In this document: positions 1-7,466 of the stretch, one piece after another
Layout of the letters: each line of letters starts with the position of its first letter
Position numbering within the stretch: the first letter of the stretch is position 1
The notes under the pieces: generated by a model
Database searches by the model: none
What the model saw: the letters and a program-made list of their open reading frames with translations, nothing else
Told to the model about the DNA's origin: nothing
Assembly: GCF_003236295.1 (NCBI RefSeq)
Contig: NZ_POTW01000002.1
Location: 1 to 64,000, forward strand
Source of the DNA: Jiangella anatolica
GTDB lineage: Bacteria; Actinomycetota; Actinomycetes; Jiangellales; Jiangellaceae
Reading direction: 5' to 3'
Length of the DNA: 64,000 bases
Position numbers and translations under genes: made by a program

Positions 1-365
1 CGGAGCTGACCGCAGCCAAGATCGTCGGCGAGACCGCCGGCATCACCCGGTTCGCCAGCGAAGCCAAGTACGCCATGCACGCCGGTGTCGCCCCCGTCCC
101 CGTGTGGTCGGGCCGGACCAAGGGCCGCGTGCGCATGAACAAATCCGGCAACCGGCAACTCAACGCCGCCCTGCACCGCATCGCGGTCACCCAGATCAGA
201 CTGCACGGACTCGGCCGTGCCTACTACAACAAACGCATCGCCACCGGCGACACCACCACCGAAGCCCTGCGAGCCCTCAAACGACGACTCGCCCGAACCG
301 TCTTCAACACCCTGAAGAACAACCCATCAACCGCAACCGCGCCGAACCTCGCAGCAGCGGCTTGA
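1..365 (+). pseudogene. IS110-family transposase, C-terminal fragment cut by the window edge
   Basis: The frame is open from base 3 and reads ELTAAKIVGETAGI, then an HAGVAPVPVWSG-type stretch, a run of basic residues and RMNKSGNRQLNAALHRIA, ending at TGA 363-365. This is the conserved end of the C-terminal (Transposase_20) domain of IS110/IS116/IS902 transposases, which normally run about 400 residues, so only the last 120 or so are visible. The catalytic N-terminal DEDD domain lies, if present, left of the window, so whether the gene is intact cannot be judged. I see no terminal repeat after the stop; IS110 elements usually lack terminal inverted repeats. The VOC gene begins 15 bases downstream. 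Confidence 0.85.
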
Positions 366-380
366 CATAGGAGAAACGCC

Positions 381-818
381 ATGGCCACTGTCACGCCGTA
401 TCTCTGTGTCGCCGACGCCGCCGCGGCGCTCGAGTTCTATGCCGCCGCGTTCGGCGCGGTCGAGACGTCGCGCTGGACCGACCCGGCGACCGGCTCGATC
501 GGGCACGCCGAGTTCACCGTCGAAGGGGCGCTCGTCATGATCGCCGACGAGTGGCCCGAGGGTGGTGTCTACGCGCCGACCCCGGGCCGTTCGTCGGTGT
601 CGCTCGTCCTCACCGTGGCCGACGTCGACGGGCTGTTCGAGCGGGCGGTCGCCGCCGGCGCCACGGTCGACCGTCCGGTCACGGACTCGCCGCACGGCCG
701 CGGCGGGTGGCTGTTCGACCCGTTCGGTCACCGCTGGCATCTGTCCGCGCCCGGTTCCGCCGACGTGTCGAAGGCCGAGCTGCAGGCCGCCGTCGGCGAC
801 GACTACGTGATCAGCTAG
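381..818 (+). CDS. VOC-family (glyoxalase/PhnB-like) protein
   Basis: The 145-residue product has the paired beta-alpha-beta-beta-beta layout of the vicinal-oxygen-chelate superfamily. An N-terminal half begins TPYLCVADAAAALEFYAAAFGA, and a C-terminal half ends with GGWLFDPFGHRWHLS, the typical DPFGxxW signature of PhnB/bleomycin-resistance-like members. ATG 381 is preceded by AGGAGAAA, a good ribosome site. The substrate cannot be told from sequence; this subgroup is often of unknown function or binds a small hydrophobic ligand. Its stop codon overlaps the convergent lipoprotein gene by three bases. Confidence 0.85.
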   Translation: MATVTPYLCVADAAAALEFYAAAFGAVETSRWTDPATGSIGHAEFTVEGALVMIADEWPEGGVYAPTPGRSSVSLVLTVADVDGLFERAVAAGATVDRPVTDSPHGRGGWLFDPFGHRWHLSAPGSADVSKAELQAAVGDDYVIS

Positions 819-1570
819 TACCCGGCCGCCAGCAACGCGGCGTCGACGATCCGCGCGACGTCGACGAGCGTGTCGCCGCCACTGGCCACGCTGGCGGCGA
901 GCGTCACCGAGACGTCGTCGCGGCGCCAGGCGACCTGCAGGTTCGACGGCGCGCTCAGCGACGCCCAGGCCTCGGTGCCGAGACTGGTGACGTCCTCGGT
1001 GCCGCCGCCGAGCAGGTCGGCGGCGCTGACCCAGTCGTCGAACGTGGAGATGCTGAGGACGAGCTCCTGGCCGGTGGCGCCGGTCCACGCGCAGCCCGGC
1101 CCGAACCCGTCGGCCGCCGACGTGTCCTCCGGCGTCGGGTTCGCGCCGATCAGCGCGGCGATCGCCTCGACTCCGAGTGTGCACGCGTCGATCGGCTGGG
1201 CGACGGGGTCGCCGGCCGGTGGGTCCTCGTCGGCGCCGCCCGGGTCGGGCTGCTCGCCGGCCCCGTCGCTGCCGGTGTCGCCTTCGCCTGCGGGTGCGCC
1301 CGCGGCATCGCCGCCGGCCGGTCCTGTTGCGCCGTCGCCGCCGTCCTGTCCGCCGTCGGCGGCGGGTGCCTCGGTGTCGTCCGCCGCGGGTGTCGCCGCC
1401 GGCGTCTCCCCCTCGGCGTCGGTCGGGGCCGGTGCGGGGGCAGTCGAGTCCCACGCCGGTGTCGGCGTCGACTCCGCGACCGGGTCGTCGTCACCGCCGC
1501 AGCCGGCCAGCGCGACAGCGGACAGAACCAGGGCAGCCGCGACCGCGGACCGCTTGGTCGAAGTGATCAC
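815..1570 (-). CDS. secreted lipoprotein, DUF3558-like
   Basis: I chose GTG 1570 (VITSTKRSAV) because it opens a textbook lipoprotein signal: a short basic stretch, a hydrophobic run AAALVLSAVAL, then the lipobox LAGC at about residues 22-25, with GAGAGG upstream. The open frame continues upstream to 1936 but that part is low-complexity and unlikely to be translated. The mature protein has a 100-residue Pro/Ala/Asp/Gly-rich linker followed by a folded domain of about 110 residues with two cysteines (DACTLG and GPGCAWTG). That pattern resembles DUF3558 lipoproteins of actinomycetes. The role is unknown; it should sit on the outer face of the membrane. Confidence 0.75.
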   Translation of the reverse strand: MITSTKRSAVAAALVLSAVALAGCGGDDDPVAESTPTPAWDSTAPAPAPTDAEGETPAATPAADDTEAPAADGGQDGGDGATGPAGGDAAGAPAGEGDTGSDGAGEQPDPGGADEDPPAGDPVAQPIDACTLGVEAIAALIGANPTPEDTSAADGFGPGCAWTGATGQELVLSISTFDDWVSAADLLGGGTEDVTSLGTEAWASLSAPSNLQVAWRRDDVSVTLAASVASGGDTLVDVARIVDAALLAAGY

Positions 1571-1936
1571 CTGCGGAAACCTCTCGTGAGCACGTCGAAG
1601 CGGTCCCGACACTAGCAACAGAAATCGGACCAGCCCCTGGCCGTGTCGATAACGGTCGAGGAACGGATCCGGGCCGGAACGCACGTGGAACCTGGGATGA
1701 CCTTGGGAGGATGCCGTCTTGGATCTGCCGGCGAGCACCCCGCGGCTCGGTACGACGAAGCGCTCCGGTGGTACGAGCAGGTCAGCGCGGATTCCAATCC
1801 CCTGCATTGGGCCGTCGCGTGCCGAGGGCGGTTCATTGGGACCGCAAGGCGTTGGTGATGCGGAGGCGGAGCGCTCCGATCGATAGGGCCGAAAATGGGT
1901 CGTCGGCGGGGCTGGAGGATCGTTAGCGTCAGGCAC
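1571..1936. other. intergenic stretch without a convincing gene
   Basis: These 366 bases separate a leftward lipoprotein gene from a rightward methyltransferase gene, so both promoters should lie here. An open frame of 71 codons (1643-1858, +) has no recognisable domain. A perfect 12-base palindrome CGGAGCGCTCCG sits at 1867-1878, about 60 bases before the methyltransferase start, and could be an operator. No clear -35/-10 pair stands out. Confidence 0.5.
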
Positions 1937-3052
1937 ATGGTCTACGAGAGCCCGCTGGCCTACGCGCTCGGAATCGAGGGCATCGCCTTGCTGCGCGCCC
2001 TGGCCGACGGTGGCGGCCGTGACGCGGTGGAATCGCGGGTGGCGGAGATCCGGCGGCTGCTCGACGACGACTCACTGACTCGGGTGGCCGCCGACGTGGG
2101 CCGGGTGGATACGGTCACGGGTTACCGCCAGTGGTCCCGGGATTATGACGAGCCGGGCAATCCCGCCTTCGATGTGGACGAGCCCGTGATCGCCGACATC
2201 GTCGACGGGCTTCCGGCCGGTGATGCGTTGGACGCCGCCTGCGGGACCGGCCGGATCTCCCGGCTGCTGGCCGACCGCGGTCACCGGGTGCTCGGCGTGG
2301 ACAGCTCGGCGGAGATGCTTGTCCGAGCGCGCACCCGGGTGCCCGAGGCCACGTTCCAGCCCGGCGATCTGACCGCGCTCCCGGTGCCCGCCTCCACGAC
2401 CGATCTGGTCGTCTGCGCGCTGGCCCTGACCCACGTCCGTGACCTCGCGCCGGTGCTCGCCGAGTTCGCGCGAGTACTCCGCCCGGGAGGGCACGTGGTG
2501 CTGTCCGACATGCATCCCGAGACCGTGCTCCGTGGCTGGATCCCGTCCCTGGGCGGACCGGATGGCCGTCCCGTCCGGGTGACCAGCCATCGCCACTCGA
2601 TCGGGGACTACGTGCGGGCCGCCGTGAGCGCAGGACTGCGCCCGTTGCGTTGCGAAGAACCCGTCCTCGAACCGCTGGTCGCCTCCGCCGAGCCGCCACC
2701 GGACCCGGCAGTCGTCGAAGCGCTGCATGATCCGAGCGTCTGGCCGTGGTCTCCGAGCGTGCTGGTGCCCCAGGCAGCGCGGGCGGCCGACGCCGGCGTC
2801 CCGGCCGGGCTGATATGGCACTTCCAGCTGTCGACGCACGCTGCTGGCGAGGATGGTGGCGGGCGACCCTGGCCATCAATGGCATCAAATGACACTGAGA
2901 CCAGAACTGAGACCGGACGCACGTCGGGCCGGTCCTGGTCAGGACCGGCCCTCGGTATTCGTGCTGGTGGTGCGGAGGCGGCGGGATTTGAACCCGCGAG
3001 AGGGTTTGAGCCCTCAACCCGCTTAGCAGGCGGGCGCCATAAACCGGGCTAG
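1937..3052 (+). CDS. class I SAM-dependent methyltransferase with an over-extended C-terminus
   Basis: Starting at ATG 1937 (MVYESPLAYALGIEG), the product has an N-terminal helical segment and a Rossmann methyltransferase core. Motif I reads ALDAACGTGRISRLLADRGH, followed by GVDSSAEML (motif II), VPASTTDLVVCALALTHV and VLRPGGHVVLSD. These are the marks of the Methyltransf_11/25 group acting on small molecules. The recognisable domain ends near WHFQLS at about base 2835. After that the frame stays open for 70 more codons of low-complexity sequence and runs antisense through the tRNA-Ser gene before its stop at 3050-3052. Either the original stop was lost by a small deletion or frameshift, or the tail is truly translated; I favour the former. 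Confidence 0.75.
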   Translation: MVYESPLAYALGIEGIALLRALADGGGRDAVESRVAEIRRLLDDDSLTRVAADVGRVDTVTGYRQWSRDYDEPGNPAFDVDEPVIADIVDGLPAGDALDAACGTGRISRLLADRGHRVLGVDSSAEMLVRARTRVPEATFQPGDLTALPVPASTTDLVVCALALTHVRDLAPVLAEFARVLRPGGHVVLSDMHPETVLRGWIPSLGGPDGRPVRVTSHRHSIGDYVRAAVSAGLRPLRCEEPVLEPLVASAEPPPDPAVVEALHDPSVWPWSPSVLVPQAARAADAGVPAGLIWHFQLSTHAAGEDGGGRPWPSMASNDTETRTETGRTSGRSWSGPALGIRAGGAEAAGFEPARGFEPSTRLAGGRHKPG

Positions 3053-3063
3053 GCGACGCCTCC
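2973..3063 (-). tRNA. tRNA-Ser(GCT)
   Basis: The minus strand folds into a class II tRNA. The acceptor GGAGGCG (3063-3057) pairs with CGCCTCC (2980-2974), with G as discriminator. The anticodon stem CCCGC/GCGGG encloses loop CTGCTAA, giving anticodon GCT (codons AGC/AGU). There is a long variable arm and the T arm GCGGG-TTCAAAT-CCCGC. CCA is not encoded. The methyltransferase frame on the opposite strand reads into it. Confidence 0.95.
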
Positions 3064-3143
3064 ATGCCTGGCGGAGCACTGAGTGCAACACCGGGCGACG
3101 CAAGGCTACCGTTCCGGCGCCGGAGACGGCAAAGTCAGATGGT

Positions 3144-3797
3144 GTGAGATCTCACGAGCGAGCCTGGCGCGATCGTCGCGAGGCCGGTGAGCTGCTGGGC
3201 GTGGCCGTCCAGGAGCAGCTCAGCGACGCCGGTGAGGTGGTGGTGCTGGGGCTGCCCAGAGGTGGGGTGGCGGTCGCGCGGCCCGTCGCCGAGGCCGTCG
3301 GCGGCGAGCTGGACGTGCTCGTGGTGCGGAAGGCCGGCGTGCCGTGGCAGCCGGAGCTGGCGCTGGGCGCGGTCACGGCGTCGGGGCATCGCGTCGTCAA
3401 CGGGGAGGTCGCCCGGCGCACGCGACTGCGGCCGGACGAGATCGACGCGGTCTTCGAGCGGGCGCAGACGGCCGCGCGCGACCGGGAGCGGCTGCTGCGC
3501 GGCGACCGGCCGCCTGTGGAGACAGCAGGGCGGACGGTCGTGCTGGTCGACGACGGGGTGGCGACGGGTGCGACGATGCGAGCGGCGGCCGAGCTGGTGG
3601 CGTCGGCCGAGCCGCGGCCGACGGCGACGATCGTCGCGGTGCCGGTGGGTCCGAGGGACACCATCGACGAGCTGGCGGAGCTGGCCGACGCGGTCGTGGT
3701 GCTGCGGATCCCGGAGTCGTTCATGGCGGTCGGCGAGTGGTACGACGACTTCCGGCAGGTCGAGGACGCCGACGTCAGGGCGCTGCTGCGACCGTGA
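3144..3797 (+). CDS. phosphoribosyltransferase-domain protein
   Basis: The 217-residue product carries the type I PRTase fold. The PRPP-binding loop reads VVLVDDGVATGATM at about residues 130-143 and an N-terminal GLPRGGVAVA loop is at about 38-47. The sequence between them (VRKAGVPWQPELALGAV) matches the broad group of stand-alone PRTases often annotated as putative phosphoribosyl transferases, sometimes fused to a dienelactone-hydrolase-like domain, which is absent here. Substrate base is unknown. The GTG start at 3144 is the furthest upstream; the tRNA-Ser gene is divergent 80 bases away. Confidence 0.85.
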   Translation: MRSHERAWRDRREAGELLGVAVQEQLSDAGEVVVLGLPRGGVAVARPVAEAVGGELDVLVVRKAGVPWQPELALGAVTASGHRVVNGEVARRTRLRPDEIDAVFERAQTAARDRERLLRGDRPPVETAGRTVVLVDDGVATGATMRAAAELVASAEPRPTATIVAVPVGPRDTIDELAELADAVVVLRIPESFMAVGEWYDDFRQVEDADVRALLRP

Positions 3798-3919
3798 CCG
3801 TGGTCACGTTCGCAACTTATCCACCGGTTCGCGCGTCTTGTATCAGAGGCGGTCGCCCGGACGTCCGCCTGGACCGGGCTGCGGTGTGATTATCCTGGCT
3901 TCGGCGGATAGAGCGGATC

Positions 3920-5557
3920 ATGAGAGGTGACCGGCAGGTGCAGCGCGCACGACGAGCTCAGGGTGCTCGACGCGCTCGGCTGCAGAAGCGACGGCAGCAG
4001 CGGAACCAACGCTACGGCCGGTTCATCGGACTCACCGCGCTCGGCTCGCTGATCCCCGGCACCGGTCTGATCGCCGCGGGGAAGCGCCGCCTCGGCACCA
4101 CCGTGCTCGTCATCCTCGTCGCCCTGATGATCCTCGGGCTCGCCGTCGTCGTGCTGATCCCGCCGACGGAGCTGGCGTCCTACGGCGGCGACCGGCAGAT
4201 GATGCTGATCGTCGGGACGGCGCTCGCGGCCGGCGCCGTGGCGTGGCTGCTGATCGCCCTCGGCACGCATCGTTCGCTCGAACCGGACGGCCTGCCCACC
4301 GGGAAGCGGCTGGCCGGCGCGCTCGTCGTCATCGTCAGCGCGTCCGTCGTCGTGGCGCCGATGGCGGTCGGCTCGCGGTACGCGTTCACCCAGCGCGAGC
4401 TGGTCGGCAACATCTCCTCCAGCGGCGCCAGCAACACCACCCCCGAGGTCGACACGTCCGACCCGTGGGCGGACAAGCCGCGGCTCAACGTGCTGTTCCT
4501 CGGCGGTGACGCCGGCGAGGGCCGGTCCGGGCTGCGTCCGGACACCCAGATCCTCGCCAGCATCGACACCCACACCGGCGCGACGACGATGATCTCGCTG
4601 CCACGCAACCTGCAGAACTTCCCGTTCCCCGAGGGCACGCCACTGGCAGCGGCCTACCCGAACGGCTTCAGCGGCGGCGGCGACGCCGGCGAGTGGATGC
4701 TCAACGCCGTCTACGCGAACGTGCCGCGCGATCACCCCGAGGTGTTCGAGGGCGTCGGCGACCCGGGCGCGGACGCCACCAAGTGGGCCGTCGAGGGCGC
4801 GCTCGGCATCGACGTCGACTACTTCATCATGGTCGACCTCGCCGGCTTCGAGGCCGTCGTCGACGCGCTCGGCGGCATCACCGTCAACGTTCCGCGCGAC
4901 ATCCCATGGGGTAACAAGAGCCTGCCCGATGGCACCTGCACCGAGGCCAACGGCTACATCCAGCAGGGCGACAACCAGCACCTCGACGGGTTCCAGGCGC
5001 TCTGGTTCGCCCGCTCCCGCTGCGGCAGCGACGACTACGAGCGCATGGAGCGCCAGCGCTGCGTCATGAACGCGATCGTCGCCAAGGTCGACCCGGCGAC
5101 GCTGCTCAGCCAGTACCAGAGCCTGGCCTCGGCGGCGGGCGACATCATCACGTCCGACGTGCCGGCCGACCTGTTCCCGGCGCTGATCGAGCTGATGGTG
5201 AAGGTCCGCACGCAGCCGCTGGAGAGCCTGACGCTGGACAACGAGTTCTTCGGCAGCATGGGCACCACGTCCGCCGACCCCGACTACGACGCGCTGCACG
5301 CCCGCGTCCAGGAGATCCTCACCGCACCGGACGACGCGGCCACGCCGGACCCGGGCGAGACGGGGACGCCCGGTGACACCACCGAGGCGACCGGGCAGAA
5401 CGCCGACGACGCGGCCAGTGACGGCTCCGGCGCCGCGATCGAGCACGCCTCCGACGACGCCGACGCCGAGGCGGAGCAGCCGGCCGAGGAACCCACCGAA
5501 GGTGCGACGGACGAGCCCGCGGCCGACGAGCCGGTCGACGCCGGCAGCGTCTGCTGA
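3920..5557 (+). CDS. LCP-family (LytR-CpsA-Psr) cell-wall glycopolymer ligase
   Basis: LCP proteins move lipid-linked glycopolymers onto peptidoglycan on the outer face of the membrane. This 545-residue protein begins with a very basic cytoplasmic stretch (residues 1-35) and has three membrane segments at about 58-80, 94-115 and 132-150. An extracytoplasmic LCP domain starts at LNVLFLGGDAGEG (about 189). Family marks are LRPDTQILASID with its Arg/Asp pair, ISLPRNL, LWFARSRCGSDDYERMERQR and the final helix bundle. The last 80 residues are an Asp/Glu/Ala/Thr-rich disordered tail, longer than usual. It ends two bases before a convergent lipoprotein gene. Confidence 0.92.
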   Translation: MRGDRQVQRARRAQGARRARLQKRRQQRNQRYGRFIGLTALGSLIPGTGLIAAGKRRLGTTVLVILVALMILGLAVVVLIPPTELASYGGDRQMMLIVGTALAAGAVAWLLIALGTHRSLEPDGLPTGKRLAGALVVIVSASVVVAPMAVGSRYAFTQRELVGNISSSGASNTTPEVDTSDPWADKPRLNVLFLGGDAGEGRSGLRPDTQILASIDTHTGATTMISLPRNLQNFPFPEGTPLAAAYPNGFSGGGDAGEWMLNAVYANVPRDHPEVFEGVGDPGADATKWAVEGALGIDVDYFIMVDLAGFEAVVDALGGITVNVPRDIPWGNKSLPDGTCTEANGYIQQGDNQHLDGFQALWFARSRCGSDDYERMERQRCVMNAIVAKVDPATLLSQYQSLASAAGDIITSDVPADLFPALIELMVKVRTQPLESLTLDNEFFGSMGTTSADPDYDALHARVQEILTAPDDAATPDPGETGTPGDTTEATGQNADDAASDGSGAAIEHASDDADAEAEQPAEEPTEGATDEPAADEPVDAGSVC

Positions 5558-5558
5558 C

Positions 5559-6578
5559 CTACTCGTACAGCACGTAGTCGGGCACCGGCGTCAGCGCCAG
5601 CACCTGCGCCGGCGTCATGAGCGGCCCGCGCTCGGTGTCCTCGTCGAAGAACAGCTTGAATCCGGCGGCGACGTGCGGCGGCTTGGTGGCCATCAGCGTC
5701 CGCCAGGTCTGCTCCTTCTCCGCCTGCGTGCCGATGCCGTCCACGCTCTTGATGGACACGACGCCCGGGTGCGGCTGCAGCGTCGCCTCGTCGGCGACGA
5801 CCGACGCGTGCACCTGGTGGAACACCATCACCTTCTCCGGCAGGTCGTGCTCGGCCACCAGCGTGGACAGGTAGGCGGCGACGGAGTCCAGCTCGGCGCC
5901 GGTCGTGTTGCCGTACACGCGGCCGGGCACCTCACCGGGGTCGACGGCCCACTCCGGATCCAGCGCCAGGCCCACGTCGGGCTCGGTCAGCCACGACTCC
6001 AGCCGGGTCACCTCGTCGAGGAAGTCCGACCGGCCGGGCTGGATGTTGAGCAGCAGCAGCGCGCCGTGCCGCCGGGCCGCCGCGAGGTAGGCGGCGATGA
6101 CGTCGTCGGGCTCGTGCGTGCGGTACAGCCCGTCGGCCGCCGGTGACCCGTGCGCGACCACCGTGATCAGCTCGAACACCGGCAGGACGGTGCGCCCGTC
6201 GGCCGCGTACTGGGCGGCGAGCGCGTCGATCTGTGCCGCCGCGGCGTCCAGCCCGTCCTCGGTGAGCCGGCCGAACGACGGCGACCGGCCGCCGGAGAAG
6301 CCGACCAGCCGGTGCGTCGGCAGGATCGTCCGGGCGCCGTCGGGCAGCGTGGCCGGCGGGTCCGGCGTCGGCGTCGGGCTGGGCGAGCGGCCCACGCCGT
6401 CCGGCCCGAGCGGTCGCGGCCCGGACGTCGCGTCGCCGGGCCCGTCGGGCATGGGTGACGGCGTCGGGCCCGCCGCCCAGGGCGCCTCGGGGGTGCGGCC
6501 GCCGTCGTCGCCACCGTCGCCGGCCGCGCATCCGGTCATCGTCAGCGCGGTCAGCAGCAGGAGCAGAGCCCTACGCAC
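5559..6578 (-). CDS. secreted lipoprotein of unknown function
   Basis: The product begins MRRALLLLLTALTMTGCAAG, a lipoprotein signal with lipobox MTGC (Cys about 17), so it should be anchored outside the membrane. A Pro/Gly/Ser-rich linker of about 70 residues leads to a domain of roughly 250 residues (LVGFSGGRSPSFGRLTEDG to the C-terminus). This alternates strands and helices such as VLPVFELITVVAHGS, LLLNIQPGRSDF and VGLALDPEWAV, a layout suggestive of a TIM-barrel hydrolase-like fold. I know no assigned function for this family. It is convergent with the LCP gene, with one base between stops. Confidence 0.75.
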   Translation of the reverse strand: MRRALLLLLTALTMTGCAAGDGGDDGGRTPEAPWAAGPTPSPMPDGPGDATSGPRPLGPDGVGRSPSPTPTPDPPATLPDGARTILPTHRLVGFSGGRSPSFGRLTEDGLDAAAAQIDALAAQYAADGRTVLPVFELITVVAHGSPAADGLYRTHEPDDVIAAYLAAARRHGALLLLNIQPGRSDFLDEVTRLESWLTEPDVGLALDPEWAVDPGEVPGRVYGNTTGAELDSVAAYLSTLVAEHDLPEKVMVFHQVHASVVADEATLQPHPGVVSIKSVDGIGTQAEKEQTWRTLMATKPPHVAAGFKLFFDEDTERGPLMTPAQVLALTPVPDYVLYE

Positions 6579-6617
6579 CCACCCAAGTCTCGCCCGGCCT
6601 GCCGGAATTGCAACCGT

Positions 6618-7094
6618 TCAGCCGAGCTCGTCCTGACCGGAGAGCGGACGGTAGCCGCGGTCCTGGTTCAGCCGGCCGCGCAGCTCCCGGGCCAGCGTCC
6701 GCGGCTCGACGTCGATGGACGTGGTGCGGATGAGGCTCTGCCGCCCGCCGGAGAGGTCGACGGAGACGATCGTGCCATCGGTCTGGACCTTGCGGACGTC
6801 GCGCCACGGCACCCGCCGCCCGACGCCGAACCCCGTCGCGTTGACGAAGCCGTCGTCGTCGAGCACCAGCCTGGTGCCGCGGCCGAACACCCGCAGCACG
6901 CCGACCACCAGCACCACGAGGCAGACGAGCGACGCCAGCGCCAGCAGCACGAGCAGCGTGCCCTCGAGCCAGCCGGCGAGGTCGACCGACAGCACGACCA
7001 TCAGCGCGATGGTGATCAGGCCGAGACCGGCGGCGCCTACCCCGACACCGCGGACCGCGAGCTGGACCGGTGGGCCGTAGACGGTGCGTGTCAC
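6618..7094 (-). CDS. membrane protein with a bacterial PH-like domain
   Basis: The 158-residue protein has two adjacent membrane helices (about residues 15-37 and 43-66). A cytoplasmic stretch follows, beginning GRGTRLVLDDDGFVNATGFGVGRRVPWRDV, which resembles the bacterial PH domain of small actinobacterial membrane proteins. The family has no fixed role. Forty bases separate it from the downstream lipoprotein start on the same strand, so the two may be co-transcribed. Confidence 0.7.
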   Translation of the reverse strand: MTRTVYGPPVQLAVRGVGVGAAGLGLITIALMVVLSVDLAGWLEGTLLVLLALASLVCLVVLVVGVLRVFGRGTRLVLDDDGFVNATGFGVGRRVPWRDVRKVQTDGTIVSVDLSGGRQSLIRTTSIDVEPRTLARELRGRLNQDRGYRPLSGQDELG

Positions 7095-7121
7095 GGCCCC
7101 AGTGTGTCACGGGCCTGCAGG

Positions 7122-7298
7122 TCAGGCCGTGGAGGCCATCCGTGCCCGGTTCTCGGCGATGATCCGGCACAGCGGGCACAGATCGAGCCCGTGCCGGCGG
7201 GTCCAGCCGGACAGCGTCGCGCGGGCATGGTGCGGCGTCGTGCCCGTGGTTCCCAGGTCGCCGCATTGGTCGCAGACGATGGCCACCTGTGCGCTCAT
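7122..7298 (-). CDS. small zinc-ribbon-like protein, 58 aa
   Basis: An unlisted short gene reads MSAQVAIVCDQCGDLG and ends MASTA. It has two Cys-x2-Cys knuckles (VCDQCG and LCPLCR) 29 residues apart, separated by a linker with two adjacent histidines (TTPHHAR), as in small treble-clef or zinc-ribbon proteins. ATG 7298 has a strong ribosome site AGGTAGGAG seven bases upstream, which argues for real translation. It lies 27 bases upstream of the PH-domain gene on the same strand. Function is unknown; DNA, RNA or protein contact via one zinc ion is a reasonable guess. Confidence 0.65.
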   Translation of the reverse strand: MSAQVAIVCDQCGDLGTTGTTPHHARATLSGWTRRHGLDLCPLCRIIAENRARMASTA

Positions 7299-7466
7299 GG
7301 TCTCCTACCTGTCTGTCGTGCGCCGCCCCCGGCGCGTCCCCACCCTGTGTCAAGGATGCCTGACCGCCAGTGATGTGGCGAGCAAACTCGCCGTGCATGA
7401 CGATCGAAAACGTCCGTGACCTGCGTCCAGGCTAGCGATCACAACGGTGCGAGGTGGGCATAACGA

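Noticed and set aside
1643-1858. 71-codon open frame between lipoprotein and methyltransferase
   Set aside because: No ribosome site, no domain and no neighbours support; kept only as part of the intergenic note.
3816-3827. TTATCCACC, similar to a DnaA box
   Set aside because: A single imperfect copy with no AT-rich stretch or dnaA/dnaN nearby is not an origin.
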